A program made the position numbers and the translations under genes. This document shows positions 1-11,625 of a DNA stretch of 64,000 bases, piece after piece. The number at the start of each line of letters is the position of its first letter. Position 1 is the first letter of the stretch. The notes under the pieces are model-generated. The model worked only from the letters and a program-made list of their open reading frames with translations. It searched no databases and was not told the DNA's origin. The stretch is from Nematopogon swammerdamellus (Eukaryota > Arthropoda > Insecta > Lepidoptera > Adelidae): contig OX336345.1 of NCBI GenBank assembly GCA_946902875.1, positions 19,251,395 to 19,315,394 on the forward strand, given 5' to 3'.

Positions 1-1535
1 CACACGAACTATGTACCAGAACGCAGTGTTGAAACTTGCGAAGTGGAATTTTCTCGTGTGTTCCGAAGGCTCAGTCGTCGGTGGCATTCCTCAATATTAT
101 TTGATTCTATAGCAGCGTTTCAGTGACCTACCGTAGCGCTTGGAGCGGGCGCTATCAAAGACCTGCCCTTTTCTTTTTGATATTGATAGAGAGAGATGGA
201 ACTTTGCTATTGTATTCATAACGATTAGTGTGGGGTGTCAGAGTGGCAAGAAAACAAGGAACTGAAAATCAACTCTGCAGAAAAGCTGGAACTGAAACCC
301 ATTTATCTCAAGTGTCCCATATTCTTTTTACAATAAACTTTACTTCAATTGCATTATTAAAATAAGATGTCAGTGTAAATACAGGGATTCTTGCACTGAT
401 TGAATTCTGGAACTGAAATGGAAGAAATCATTTATAGAGGACAAGCTTTTGCCTGCGGCTTCGCTTCGTGTGACTTTTTGCTCACAGCTCAGGCCACCAA
501 TGATGATGCCTAAAAACCAATGCCTAAAAACATCAATGTATCAGTGAAAACCGTATGTAAATCGATGAAGTGGTTCTCGAGTTTTAAGGATATTCATATA
601 TTGACATATGTCACACACGGTCTGTCGCCTGTGGAAACTTCACTATATTTATTAAGGTAATTCCACCTTTGCACACTTCTGTACATATTTTCTTAGTTTT
701 TTTTTATTTACCATTTTTCTAAATTGTAACAGTTCTTGTTCACAAAATCTGACTATTCTTGGTACATACTCTGCTTTTGTTTGTTTGTTTTTTTGCTGCC
801 CAGCCTCTTGGGAAGGCGGGTGGGCCATTCACCGCACTGAGACCTCAAGACGGTCCGTTGTACGTTGGCGCTCGGTTAGTGTTACTCCAGCCACCCGAGC
901 TCTTTCATGAAGTGGAGCACTCTTCTCGGTCGCTTCCACACTCCATGGGCAGTTCCCACGTTCCCAAGAAACTGCAGTCGTTCTTCTGCCACCACCGGGC
1001 ACTCCAGGAGACGTGGGTGGCTGTTTCGTCCTCCGCCATGCAACCTCTGCACAGGGGGCTGTCGGTTTCACCTATTGTATTGTATTGTTGTATTGTTTAT
1101 TGATCATTCATATGGCAGTTAGACTGCCCTCGAACTTGTCACAATCACACCCACGAAGAAGAATCAACAAGAAACTGCGCAGGGTATTTTTTTAAACATA
1201 TTTTTACAAGTATTTAGTGACTAGCCACATAATAACACCGCCCATAGTCTATCCAAAACACAGCTTGAGAGCAAGATTAACAATTTTGCTGAGAGTTCTG
1301 ACTACAAAGACTTATCAATTAAGTGAATCAGGTGTAAAGAGCCTTTGTCAAACTTTGATACGTAATTTGTATCAACATAATTTATGTTAGTATATTAAAC
1401 TACAATGTAGTATAATTTTATTGTCAAAAATAAAAATTAATGATAAACAAAAAAAACAAGTGTCTGGGACATACGCTGCATATTCAATCTTCATCGAATC
1501 TGGTTACATAAGTTTGAATCAGTGCAACAACGAAC
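1..1535. other. Non-coding repeat-rich host DNA
   Basis: No coding region is supported here. Positions about 430-620 hold a decayed interspersed repeat sharing the phrase TGGTTCTCGAGTT with a better copy at about 44570-44800. Positions about 780-1195 belong to a repeat whose parts recur at 1945-2070 (GTGGGCCATTC..CCGCACTGAGA) and 3960-4110 (CACCCACGAAGAAGAA). Downstream exons of the epoxide-hydrolase-like gene on the minus strand would be expected to the left, but none was found before the window edge. Confidence 0.5.
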
Positions 1536-1659
1536 CTGTATAAAGTACAAGAGATCCTTGCAGAATGCGGCCGGCGGGTACTGCCAGTAGAGGTTGGGGT
1601 GCGGGGCCCCGATCACCGCGAACCGGCTCACTATGTCTCCATGACAGTGCACCAGGTAC
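1536..1659 (-). CDS. Epoxide-hydrolase-like alpha/beta hydrolase, exon 3 of those visible
   Basis: This 124-bp exon is bounded by an AG acceptor (GCGACAG) and a GT donor (TACAG/GTTCGT). It supplies the last base of a Trp codon begun in the exon at 6335-6464, then 41 codons. The peptide includes the motif IGAPHPNLYWQ, matching the N/G-x-PHP segment that follows the nucleophile elbow in epoxide hydrolases of the EPHX4/ABHD type. The exon ends in phase 0, so the gene continues leftwards outside the window (cap-domain exons). A 4.7-kb intron full of repeats separates it from the previous exon. Identification rests on family motifs I recognise plus agreement of splice phase; no search was run. The alternative, a processed or decayed fragment, is less likely because splice sites and frame are intact. 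Confidence 0.7.
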
Positions 1660-2140
1660 CTGTCGCAATAGCACAGTTCCGTCAGTGTCAGTGTCACTGT
1701 CAGAGCAAAAACACATCACTAAGGCGTGACATCGTCGTCGTGATAAGATGCGATGCTGTGCAATCAAATTCGATCCAGATTGCGGCGGTCCAGATTGAAA
1801 GATGATGGGCCGCCATGGTGATGTGATTTCACCCTAAAACCCCCGTAATCTGTTCATCGTCAAGTACAGAATCAATATTTTTTTCTTGAAATTTCGTTTA
1901 GGATTTTACCCTCATTACGACTACGCCAGCCCCATGGTGACTCTCTTTATTTGTTCGTTTGTTTGCTGCGAAACCTGTTGTTTTAGTGGGGGTGGGCCAT
2001 TCGCCGCACTGAGATATCAAAAGCACCAGCAATCCCCCCCCCCCCGTGGTGATTCTTCAAAGATTCTCTAGTCTCTCATATATACAGAACCCTTGAAAAA
2101 TCCTATTAATATTTTACCGTAATGCCCTGTGCATTTAAAA

Positions 2141-2355
2141 AAGTAAAAAAAAAACCACCATGTGCAAGTCGGACTCGCACACCGAGGTTTCCGTACCACG
2201 TTTCTTGTATGGGGACACCCCTCAATTTTAAACTTGTATGGGGAGTGGGGACACCCCTCAATTTTGAAATTTTAATTTTTTTATTATTTGCCATTATAGT
2301 CGCCACAATAACACATATTGTGTGAAAATTTCAACTGGCCAGCTATTACGATGAT
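2141..2355 (-). repeat. GGTTTCC/GGCCGG interspersed repeat, minus copy
   Basis: Reverse copy of a family that begins AGGTTTCCGT..CGGAAGCC, has a (TCTG/TCCG)n segment and ends near CGAGTCCGACTCGCACTTGG plus T-run. Shared blocks here are CAAGTCGGACTCGCACACCG, CCCCTCAATTTT and AACACATATTGTGTGAAAAT. Other members lie at 5731-6028, 11776-11895, 28243-28286, 30905-31259, 39338-39430 and, as tandem fragments, 56685-57260. Class (SINE or MITE) is unresolved. Confidence 0.6.
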
Positions 2356-4740
2356 GTATGAAATGAAGTGTGTTAATGGAAACCTATCTAGACAAATAAA
2401 TGAAAGAGCAAACAGATTGACTCGCGATTTCGAAACATAAACAACATTCAGAAAAACACGTTTTTCCATTCTCTTATCTCCGCTTGTGGAACTGAGTAGT
2501 AAGATAATGGTTTGTACGTTGCCATTGAAGCTTATTCAATTAATTAGCAGAAGCAATGAGACATAGAGAGAACAGACGCAGTTCCGTGTTCATTCACAGA
2601 TATCAAATAAAGTTATGATAAGGTTGTTCCGTGTCTGAAAGTGATGTAACGTGGAAATATTTACAAGTCAATGGACATTTTAAATTTCGAATATTTGTGA
2701 AAAATCTTTTAAAAATTTTTTTTTGCATAGTACTTACACACTAAATTCACTTTTATTTTTCCATGTGCCGCGCTCCTAACACACCTCTGCCGCCTCTTCC
2801 AATCTCATAATGTTCTTCATACACGCTCGTCAGTTACGGGTACTACGCAAGCGATCGACCATTGATCATTAATCTCCTATCATGACTGAACCACGGAAGC
2901 ATTCTTTTCTCGATCCTTGTTGTTGTTGTTTTGGTTTGGGGTTGGCTCTAGGCCTGCAATCCCGCTTGGTTGGGGACCTTCGTGCAAAACCCCGCAGTCT
3001 CCAGCTACCCCAGTCAGCCTATGTCTTCCATGAAAGCCACAAGTCGACCGGGGTATCTGCAGGCCGCTTATCCCTTAGTCGCCTTTTACGCCATGCACGG
3101 GGAGAGATGCAGTGGGACTATTCTTATTAAGTACCGACCCCACACAGTACTTCTTCTCGATCCTTATCCCTATATCTTCTTTCAGACCACAGCGCTCTCG
3201 CACTACACTATTTCTCAATCTATCTTTCATTGTAGCTCCAGTCACCACACATTTTCCTCAAACATTAAATATTTCATTAAAGTTTTTTTAAAAATCATGT
3301 TTATTTTTTATATTTAAAGTTTTAATGTAATTGTAAATTATTTTGTGATGACGAAGGTATATTTATTTCGGTATAAGGTATATATATTAAGGATATATTT
3401 TTCTCCTTATTTGAATAGGACTTTAGCCGCCTTACTCTTGCGACTATGCCATAGTACCTATTGAACAATTCTCCGATGCTTGGAAAAATTTAGTCAGTAT
3501 TTTGCATTTTCCATCAGAGGTTCACATAATGCCCTGTGAATCGCAAAAAATACATTTAATCCTTTAAGTTTTTATTTATTTATTTATTTATTTGATGAAC
3601 GAACAGCCTAGGCTGATGTGTTCATGTCTAAGTTCACTGGTGCTTTGTTATTTTTTTATCTTTACTTTTATTTTTATCTTACTTTTATCTTTATTTTTAT
3701 CTAAACTTTAATCTTTAATTGCATGATCAAAAATATATGTTATTTATTTAACACAAATACAATATCATATGTGTCACACGAGTCATGAAACACTATACTG
3801 ACGTGTGTAATCCATACATGACACATTTTTGTTTAAATTATGCAACATAAAGTGTGTTATAAATAATAATAAAAGATACTTATCTACAGCTAATGAAATC
3901 ACATGTCTGCCATTAGTGTCAATCGGCTTATAACTCGAGGACCACTGATCTGGTTTTGATATGTTGTATATTGTTGTTGTATATTGTTTATTAAGCATTC
4001 ATTAGACAGCATGACTGTACTCGAATTTGTCACAATTTCTTCTATCCGATTCGATTACACCCACGAAGAAGAACCGGTAAGAAACTTCGCAGGGTTTTTT
4101 TTTTCATAATAATTTTTACACGCAACGTGGTCATCACATCTGGAGTCTGGAGTCCACATTTGCGCCCCCCCCCCCCTCCTCCCCCTTCTGCACGCTTCCC
4201 ACGTCTTAAAATTCTCGCTGCGATCACAAGCCGGATTCCAAATCGCGACGTAATACAAACTCTTTGCAAATCAGTTACTAGATCATGATGAAAAAGCCAA
4301 AAAGTTGTAAGTACAGAACAAAATACTATAGAAAATTGAACCTTATTTGTATAGTAACTGTGCACCCATAAACTCTACAACAATCCGCCTCTGTTGGGCT
4401 TTCCGAAGGACAGCGCTATACAAACAAACTATGGTTCTTTCTCTGTCATTCATTACTCTGAGACACGCCCGCCACAAACAAGGTAGGTACGTTGACGAAT
4501 GTGTTTTCAGATGTGCGTTCAACAATAATTAGGTATGTTCTTACTTCTGTCTCTGTTATTTTTAGAAGGTGTGGATCTAAGCTTGCGATGGCTTCACCGA
4601 ACATATCCGGGCCCATCGGCAGTAGAGGAGGGTATTAATCGAGGCCGGGACTAGCGAGTGGCCACTCTAAATTTCCCGCGCATGCTTCACGTTTCGGCTC
4701 GCTTCAAGCCCTCGTCAGCTAGTCTGCGTTGACTAGGACG

Positions 4741-5022
4741 CGGGGAAACCACCAGTCCCACTCTCGACCTCCCTCTCTCTACCTATCCATATTCTGTAGG
4801 ATGCTTCCAGTGACGTTTTCGAAGCTCTCTCCATATATGAGCTTAGCGTCGATCTTGGGAGCCCTAGATTCTTGAAGAGACTGTAGAGCGACTTCGCTGG
4901 TAGTCCTCTTGCTCCGACTTCCACAGCGAAGAGATCAGTCTTGAATCCGTTTCTCATAATCCGGTCTACTAAGTTGCAGTACTTGTTAAGTTTGTTACTT
5001 GTACTTGTTAGTATTAAGAAAG
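4741..5022 (-). pseudogene. Retrotransposon ORF C-terminal fragment
   Basis: The minus frame encodes AVEVGARGLPAKSLYSLFK followed by a W-rich basic tail. This resembles the conserved C-terminal segment downstream of the reverse transcriptase in a group of invertebrate non-LTR retrotransposons (VEVGxRGxxAKSL motif). No reverse transcriptase motif (GVPQGS, FADD) lies upstream in the same frame, so only a short truncated remnant is present. It sits inside the putative intron of the hydrolase-like gene. Recognition is from motif memory, not a search. Confidence 0.45.
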
Positions 5023-5730
5023 GGCACGCGTAAATTAGGCGCGCTTTCTTTGCATAATTTATTGTTTTTGTCATGAACACACCCAGTGATGTTCGTTCAT
5101 ATTTTTGATTTTTTGTTCTCAAATCAGATCAGTATTGCGCGCGCGCGGGTTGAGTTGAGTGTTGTGAGTGATTGATTAGCGTTTTTTGCGTTTTTTGAGG
5201 TTGTGCTGGCTGTGTGTAGACAAATAGAGTACTTAGTAGGTATTTAGTGTATTAATGGATAAATTTAATAACTTACATAGGTAGGGTGTAGGTAGTTCTC
5301 GTTGTATATAAGTTTATCTTTGTGTTTCTTCGTTTCTTCTTCTCTTCAAATCGTATTTACCTATTCTTTTTCTGCTGCTTCTGTATCTTGCCAAAACTAT
5401 AATGTTCATATTTGGGAAGCGCGGTGCTGGGGGCGCATATACATCTACTGTATGTTTAATGTGAATATTATATAATGTTGTGCTCCTGTTTGTACTTCCA
5501 ATAAAATAAAATAAAAATAAAAACAAAAAAGTGTGTTTAGTGCGTGCCGCGGTGTGATTACTCGCGTCGCGTCAGGCATCTCGCCAAATTCGTATATGTA
5601 CTTTATTGTAACAGCTATAACCACATTTAATTAACTTTATCTTTGCTAAAACGTAATTAATATCAGTAATGGATAATGCACCAGGTACTTCCGGCCAAGT
5701 TTTGAGTGCTGTGGTACAGATTGTTATTTT

Positions 5731-6028
5731 TTAGGTTTCCTTCTCCCATACGGAAGCCTATTACTAAGCCTACGCCGTGTGTCTGTCTGTCTGTCCGTCC
5801 GTCCGTCTGTCTGAGGGCTTTATCTCTTGAACCGTAATAGGTAGCCCGTTGAAATTTTCACAGAATATGTGTTATTATGGCGGATATAACAACAAATAAT
5901 AAAAAATCGAAAAAGTAAAAAATTAAGGGGAGTTCCCATACACGAAACATGTTTTTTTTTTTCAATGTTTTTCTTGTGATGCGGAAACCTCGGTGCACGA
6001 GTCCGACTTGCACTTGGCCGGTTTTTAT
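5731..6028 (+). repeat. GGTTTCC/GGCCGG interspersed repeat, near-complete copy
   Basis: Begins TAGGTTTCCTTCTCCCATACG, continues through a TCTG/TCCG-rich stretch (about 5777-5815), CTCTTGAACCGTAATAGGTA, then ATATGTGTTATTATGGCGGA, and ends CACTTGGCCGGTTTTT. This is the most complete copy in the window and serves as reference for the other members of the family. Confidence 0.65.
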
Positions 6029-6334
6029 TTATTCAATTTCATATTATTATCTTGACTCTGGCCTCCGGCTTCCCTCAGTAAAATGTTCACGCCACGCCAC
6101 TTGTGTGCAGGCATGCATACTACGGTTATAGCCGGTGTGTTGCTATGGCGTGTAGCCGTACTGTCATATTACATATCGAAAAACATATGCAAGGAGACAG
6201 TACTGCTATGACCTTAGTCAAAATTTGTATGAAAAGTTTTAGTGTCGCAGCACACAGATCTAGTATTTTCTTACCGCCGTCGAACGTGTTACTAGAAAAA
6301 ATGTTTGCTCTCTGAAATGAAACAATTCACTAAC

Positions 6335-6464
6335 CAAACGAGCATGCCGCCGATGCCGTGGCCGACCAGCGCGACCGGCCTGCGCGCGTCAGCGCCCAGC
6401 GCCCGCAGCAGCTCGTGCAACTGCGTCACGACGCGCGGCGGCGCCAGCTCCCGCCTGCCGCCGC
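6335..6464 (-). CDS. Epoxide-hydrolase-like alpha/beta hydrolase, exon 2 of those visible
   Basis: A GC-rich 130-bp island in AT-rich DNA, flanked by an acceptor (GCGTAG) and a donor (TTTG/GTTAGTG). The first two bases complete a Gly codon begun by the exon at 7315-7501 and the last two begin a Trp codon finished at 1659. It encodes LHELLRALGADARRPVALVG followed by HGIGG. In active epoxide hydrolases the nucleophile elbow reads GH-D-WGG, and in serine hydrolases GH-S-xGG; here the position holds Gly. The gene therefore appears to code for a protein with the fold but without the usual nucleophile. A sequencing or annotation artefact is unlikely because the frame and both splice junctions are intact. 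Confidence 0.72.
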
Positions 6465-6516
6465 CTACGCGCGCGACAATTATTGCATTTATTAAACAAA
6501 ACACACATTTTTTATT

Positions 6517-7215
6517 TGTAATCCGGTATGGGTGGCTGTGTCAGAGGGGCCAAAGCACATGCTCTGACTGTAGTCTGTTTTTTTGGAAGACGGAGTAAAT
6601 TGACGTTTGACTGACATTAGAGTGTTGCACGCTTTGCACCACTAGTGTGATTGTAGTCGATGAAAATAGTATCGACTTTTACACGACACGACACACCTTC
6701 ACACATATTATGTGCTACCTGTGGCGCTGCCTTAAACTTTACATTTTTCTAGCTAGATTTAGCTTAATATGTTGTCAATTAAATCCACAATTAGGTAAAT
6801 ATTAGAGTTTACAGCATTTCATTAGTTAATCAATCGATAAAAGTATCGATAGCAACTACATGCCTATTTCAAATTTTCCAGAAACTGGCAACAGTCCAAA
6901 CGTCACTTTCCTCCGTCTTCAAAAAAAACAGACTATAGCCAATATCACCTCCGAGAAGGTAGGTGGCATACCGGAGACTTCCCTGGATTGCTGGCTATAT
7001 TGGACTAGAGGAGAACACAGGCGAGGCTGCCATGCGGCCATCATACAAGCGGTGGTACCAACCCAGTCGGCTACAATTTGAGCCTACCACCTAGTAAGCG
7101 GCAAGGGAAGGGACCTACAGTTTTACACTGGTTCCGAATGGTGAAGCAGCAGGTGTAGGTGTGCACGTAAATTTTTTCGTCAGAAAAAACTGATTGACGA
7201 GATTTCTCAGGGTTG
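6517..7215. repeat. tRNA-derived SINE copy, interrupted
   Basis: Blocks AATCCGGTATGGGTGGCTG (6520), CCAATATCACCTCCGAGAAG (6939) and GTGAAGCAGCAGGTGTAGGT (7141) occur in the same order as in the fuller copy at 24372-24770. About 330 bp of other sequence separates the first block from the rest, so this copy is interrupted or consists of two fragments. It lies in the intron between exons 7315-7501 and 6335-6464. A further partial copy lies at 17602-17745. Confidence 0.55.
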
Positions 7216-7314
7216 ACTGGAAGAAATCACTTAAAGTAATAAGTCCTACTATTCTCTTGTGTCTGTGTGAATTTGAGTTTTGGGACACCCTGTATAAACA
7301 AAACACATAATCAC

Positions 7315-7501
7315 CTTCGCTGCCGCCCGTGCCGCGCAGATCGAGGGCCACGGTGCGATGGCCCGCGGCGGCGAGACGGGCGCACAGAGAAGACAGACCG
7401 GCTCCGGCGCCCGCCCCGCCTCCGGGGGCGTCCCCGAGGATCACCACCAGGTTGCTGTCGGGACTCTTCGGTCCGCACTCCACGTAGTGGTACTTTACAC
7501 C
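7315..7501 (-). CDS. Epoxide-hydrolase-like alpha/beta hydrolase, exon 1 of those visible
   Basis: A 187-bp exon with acceptor TGTTCAG/G and donor GAAG/GTGATT. It starts in phase 0 and ends with one base of a Gly codon. The peptide starts GVKYHYVECG, the N-terminal strand typical of EPHX4-like hydrolases (GVKLHYVExG in family members). It contains VALDLRGTGGSEG, matching the DLRGxGxS motif. The oxyanion-hole HGxP motif expected after the second strand is replaced by GDAPGG within ILGDAPGG. Upstream N-terminal exons, which would carry the membrane anchor, were not found in the window. Together with exons 6335-6464 and 1536-1659 this makes about 146 codons of continuous open frame. Function as an active hydrolase is doubtful; a pseudoenzyme or strongly diverged paralogue is the best reading. 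Confidence 0.72.
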
Positions 7502-7669
7502 CTGAACAAAATATCCAATCAAATCATATATACTTCATTGTACACCATGAAAACATGGAACACAAAAGGCGAGCTTAATGCAATGTAGCATTCTTTGCAA
7601 ACTAACCTTTGGGATGTGGAGAAGCGCATATAGCCGTCAATGCAGTGCAAAAGTAAAGTACACACCGCA

Positions 7670-7975
7670 CGCCGTATCCCGACAATCGGGGTAAGCAGAG
7701 TAATCGGTGTTGCGCTGCAAGAACTTTGGTAAATTACAGCACAATACTGACCACCACGTTTAGCAAAATATTCGGACAAGATAACTATCAAGCAGCAGTA
7801 AGGCACGAAGGCCCACCTGCTGCATGATTAGGTGGAAAGAGCATGCCAAGGTGAGAGGTGGCTAGCCTGTCGCCCTTATGCACGGCATCGTGTCCTTATC
7901 CCTTAGTCGCCTTTTACGACATGCACGGGGAGAGATGCAGTGGGACTATTCTTATTAAGTACTGACCCCACACAG
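7670..7975 (+). repeat. Interspersed repeat with GACAATCGGGGTAAGCAGAG / TTAGTCGCCTTTTACGAC
   Basis: Contains GACAATCGGGGTAAGCAGAG, CACCTGCTGCATGA, CCTTAGTCGCCTTTTACGAC and GGGGAGAGATGCAGTGGGAC in fixed order. Related copies: 17945-18180, 20045-20318, 33900-34075 (same strand); 12935-13020, 16120-16290, 25200-25475, 28868-28945, 41388-41462 (opposite strand, some only the end). No target duplication was found, so the class is not assigned. Confidence 0.6.
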
Positions 7976-8667
7976 TGTGAAGAATAAAACTATGAAATAA
8001 ATGGACACAACATTTACAAATATATACATACATAAAATAAATACTATATGGTATGTACATATTATATTTATTATGTATAAATTACATATAAAACATATAA
8101 ATATATTTTGGCCTTTGTGAAGGGGTAGGCAGGGGGTTAACCTGCCGGCTCCCTACTGGTCCACGCGCTGATCTTATTTCAGTGAATTTTTCTTATTAGA
8201 ATGAGGGAAGACTTCAGATAGATGATTAAAAATCCTTTCCATTGCCATAAAACACATCTAAATAATTCCTCTCTCAAAGTGAAAAATGTTTTTTTTCTTT
8301 TTCTTTTTTTTTGTGGATACGATTCAATGGCCATGTAGGTACGTACGCTGTTCGTCGTTTTAGTGGCAGTGTTGTTCACCTAAAATTTGGTATGTAAAGG
8401 GGAATTGTAAATTTTAGGTTAAAAACAATTTGGAAAAAATTTTGGGCGTGTTTTGTTTTTCCTGGAGCTTCTAAATAAGTGAATCCTAACTTGTTTCACA
8501 TAGTTTTGTGGATAATTTCATTGGTTATAAGCGCAAATAGAGTTTATTGATCTGACTTCATTATTTTACGAAATATATTTGAGTTTATGTACGTGCGCAT
8601 GAAAATTCGCGAATTTGCATTACCCGGAATTGCACGGAAGTCAATTGAAGGTAGGGGTGCGCTGTAG

Positions 8668-9513
8668 TATAAGGCCTGCTAATTAGAAAATTGCTGGTAG
8701 CTGGGGCTGGTAGGTGAGGGTTTAAGGAACTATTACCAAAAATAATTTCTTGCCGGAAATGCATAGGTAGTTTCGGAGAAAAAAAATTTAGAAAAAAATA
8801 TTTTTCATACAAAATAAATTTTCGATTTTTTTTTTAAATGCTCCAAAACATTTATTTTGAATAGGAATTTATGCAAAAACGACATGCGCCGCCTCAACAT
8901 TAGGTTAGGGTTAATTTATAGAAGATGCATCGTGGAGCGATGGATCTTCTATAAATTAACCCTGGTTATTTTTTTTTAAACCATCAAAACATTCACGCAT
9001 ACCACTTCCCTTGTTTTTACATACTCGACATTTATATTAAAAATCAATGTTTTGGTGCCTTAAAAAAAAAAAAAATTTATTTTGTATGGGAAATTTTTTT
9101 TTTCTCCGAAACCAGGCCTCACGCACTCTATGTACTTGCGCGCGCTAACTACCTACCGCCCGGCGCACCGCCGGCGGTGAATTTCTATGGGCTGCCCAAA
9201 GAATATAAACAGCCGCAGGGAGCATAAGTACGCGCGGCCGGCGCAGCTGCAAAGCAATAATCACTTTACACTCGATCGTTAAGGTACATTTTCGCACGCA
9301 GCGATTGGCGACGTGAAGCAGTAGGCTATTAAAGCCCGAAGGTAGGAACTTTTTCTATGGAGTGATTTATCTGTTACGAAGTACGAAGTAACTATTTAGT
9401 AATCTGTGCCGAAACTACGCATTTCCGACAAAAAAATCTTTTTGGTAATAGTTCCTTAGACCCTCACCTACCAGTCCCAGCTACCAGCAATTTTCTAATT
9501 AGCGGGCCTTATA
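8668..9513. mobile_element. MITE with about 100-bp terminal inverted repeats
   Basis: Left end TATAAGGCCTGCTAATTAG and right end CTAATTAGCGGGCCTTATA are complementary, and similarity continues inwards for about 100 bp (AAATTGCTGGTAGCTGG / CCAGCTACCAGCAATTT). The interior has a short near-perfect hairpin at 8909-8963 and a segment (about 9100-9400) that recurs inverted at 40497-40800. A mariner element is inserted exactly at its right-hand TA. No coding potential is seen. Confidence 0.65.
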
Positions 9514-10802
9514 TTAGGTCCTTACCTATGAAATTGGCGTTTTATATAGAAAAATCTAAAAAAATTTTTTTATGAAAAATATCTATTTTTTTAATCGAAG
9601 TATTGGCCATTATTATCAATGCACTTTTGGCGTTTTACTGAAAGTTCATTGATGCCTCTGCTATAGAAATCCTGGGGATGGGAATCGATTAACTCTTTAA
9701 AGGGGTTTTTCACTGCCTCATCGGATTTGAAATTTTTCCCCTGTAAAAAGTTTTCCAAATTTCGAAAAAAAATGGAAACCAGTTGGAGCAAGGTCTGGTG
9801 AATATGGTGGGTGACGGAGAGTTTGCAGTCGTAACTCCCGTAGTTTTGAGACGGTCCATTGTGCGGTGTGTGGGCGAGCTTTGTCGTGAAGAAGGAGTGG
9901 ACTAGAGCAATTGGCAAGTCTCGGTTGTTTGACAGCGAGCTTATCCATAATTATTTTCAATTCTTCACAGTACACATCTGCAGTAATTATTGCGCCAGAT
10001 ATCAAGAAGCTGTAATGAATAATGCCGGCACAGGTCCACCATACACTGACAAGCAACTTCTTTTGACTCAATTTGCGTTTGGGACATGGTTTGGCTGCCT
10101 CCCCTGTGACCAACCAGTGCTACGGACGCTTTCGCTTGTCTTACAGGATCCACTTTTCATCACAAGTGACAATCCGATTCAGAATCCCCTCATTTCTGTG
10201 CTTATTCAACAAGTTAAGACAAAGCTTCGACGCGATTTTGTTATTGTTGTTCAGTGAGTTCATACGGTACCCACTTTCCAAGCTTTTTTATCTTTCCAAT
10301 TTGAAGTAAATGAATCAGTATCGTTTTATCACTTACATTGAAGGCTGCTGGTAATTCCGACGTGGTTTGTGATGTATCTGCTTCAACTATGGTTTTCAAT
10401 TCACCGTTATCGACTTTCGTCTTCGGTCGGCCACGGGGCTCATCATTGAGATGAAAATTTCCAGAACGGAAGCGATCAAACCAAAAACGCACAGTGCGTT
10501 CACTTGCGGTACCTGGTCCACACACGTCGATGCTAGTGCGTGCCGTCTGTGCTGCGTTGGTGCCGCGACGGAATTCATATTCGAAAATAATGCGCAATTT
10601 CAATTTTTCCATGGTCACAGAACCAGCGATATAAAAAAAAAACCGAACGGCGGGAAAACAAACGAAGAACTGATTTTGAAAAAAGAATAATTTGCCTTTA
10701 TAACAAAAAATATTAGAATGTTGAATTCGTACGCAAACAAAAGTTAGCCACATTCAAAGTGGTCAGTTTGTAGAAACGCCAATTTCATAGGTAAGCACCT
10801 AA
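9514..10802 (-). mobile_element. Mariner-like DNA transposon, near full length
   Basis: Ends TTAGGTCCTTACCTATGAAA and its complement (TTTCATAGGTAAGCACCTAA) are flanked by a TA dinucleotide on both sides (9512-9513 and 10803-10804), the mariner target duplication. Length is 1289 bp, normal for mariner. The inner parts of the two terminal repeats match GAAATTGGCGTTT. The element carries a frame-disrupted transposase on the minus strand. The same termini bound the deleted element at 21343-21985. Confidence 0.85.
9591..10612 (-). pseudogene. Mariner transposase, frameshifted
   Basis: Translation starts at 10612 and gives the N-terminal helix-turn-helix region (RTVRFWFDRFRSGNFHLNDE and GRPKTKVD), including the SELPAAFNVSDKTILIHL second helix-turn-helix. 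The frame breaks near 10240 and the catalytic part continues in two other frames: WWTCAGIIHYSFL, LLHDKARPHTAQ and HPPYSPDLAPTGFHFF. The last two match the second and third catalytic Asp of mariner DD34D transposases. The first motif normally reads WWD; here the Asp is Thr. At least two frameshifts (about 10200 and about 9745) and the lost Asp make this inactive. Confidence 0.8.
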
Positions 10803-11625
10803 TACTACAGCAGTGCCGAAGGTAGCATTATTTAACTGTTGGAAGTCAACGGGTTAATCAATTCAGTATTTATTTAAGTTATGTTCCAGCAAAAGGGCAC
10901 AAAATATTCAGTACCTTTTCCCGCGTTAGTAAGATACTGAAAACAGTGAGGTTATACTGTTAATAAACCTATTACTTGAATTGAAAGCGAAAAGGGATGA
11001 AAGCAGTTGTTGAATAAAATGTAAGGGGCACCTAAGTAGGTACATACAAAAGCGACATTCCGTAATAAAATAGCTTTCACATTCATATAAAACAGGATGT
11101 TACATAAAATTAAGAAATGTAGGTATTGAGAACATCAGCTTACAATCGAAAGATCACGTTCACTTCACAGTTGTTTATCGCGACAACACGCCGATTGCGA
11201 GTTTATCTATTGTAAACATTCCAAATTTAACCTCACCATGACTTTAATGTAGCAGTGGATGCCCACAGAGGAGTCTATGAGCTGTACCGGTGGGTCGTGC
11301 GGTGTCTTTCGGCGATGTCCTTTCCACAGTTTTCTGAATGAAACCTTGAGGAACTCCCAAGCTCCGAGAAATATTGTGAGGAGCAATAGGCGCACCGCGT
11401 CCCAGCCTCCGACGCGTTCGAGGGTAGGTTTTCTCGACTTCATGTTGCGTGCGCCGGTGGTGCGGCGTGAGTGACGGCGGTGGCGCGTGAAGGGCGATGC
11501 AGCCGCAGCCGGGAGCCAAAGGTCCCGCTCTTATCAGCAAACTGACTGATAGCGAGCAAAGAGCCGGTCAAAGAATATAATAATTCTACGGGCCGGTTTT
11601 CGAATGCGTGAGCGGCGCGGTGCGG

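Larger units (their letters stand above)
1660..6334. other. Intron of the hydrolase-like gene, filled with repeats
   Basis: If the three exons belong to one gene, this is a 4675-bp intron. It contains an inverted copy of the GGTTTCC..GGCCGG interspersed repeat (2141-2355), a fragment ending CCGACCCCACACAG (about 3060-3155), a short (TTTA)n run near 3566-3592, a retrotransposon C-terminal fragment (4741-5022) and a forward copy of the GGTTTCC repeat (5731-6028). Nothing else coding is supported. Confidence 0.55.
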
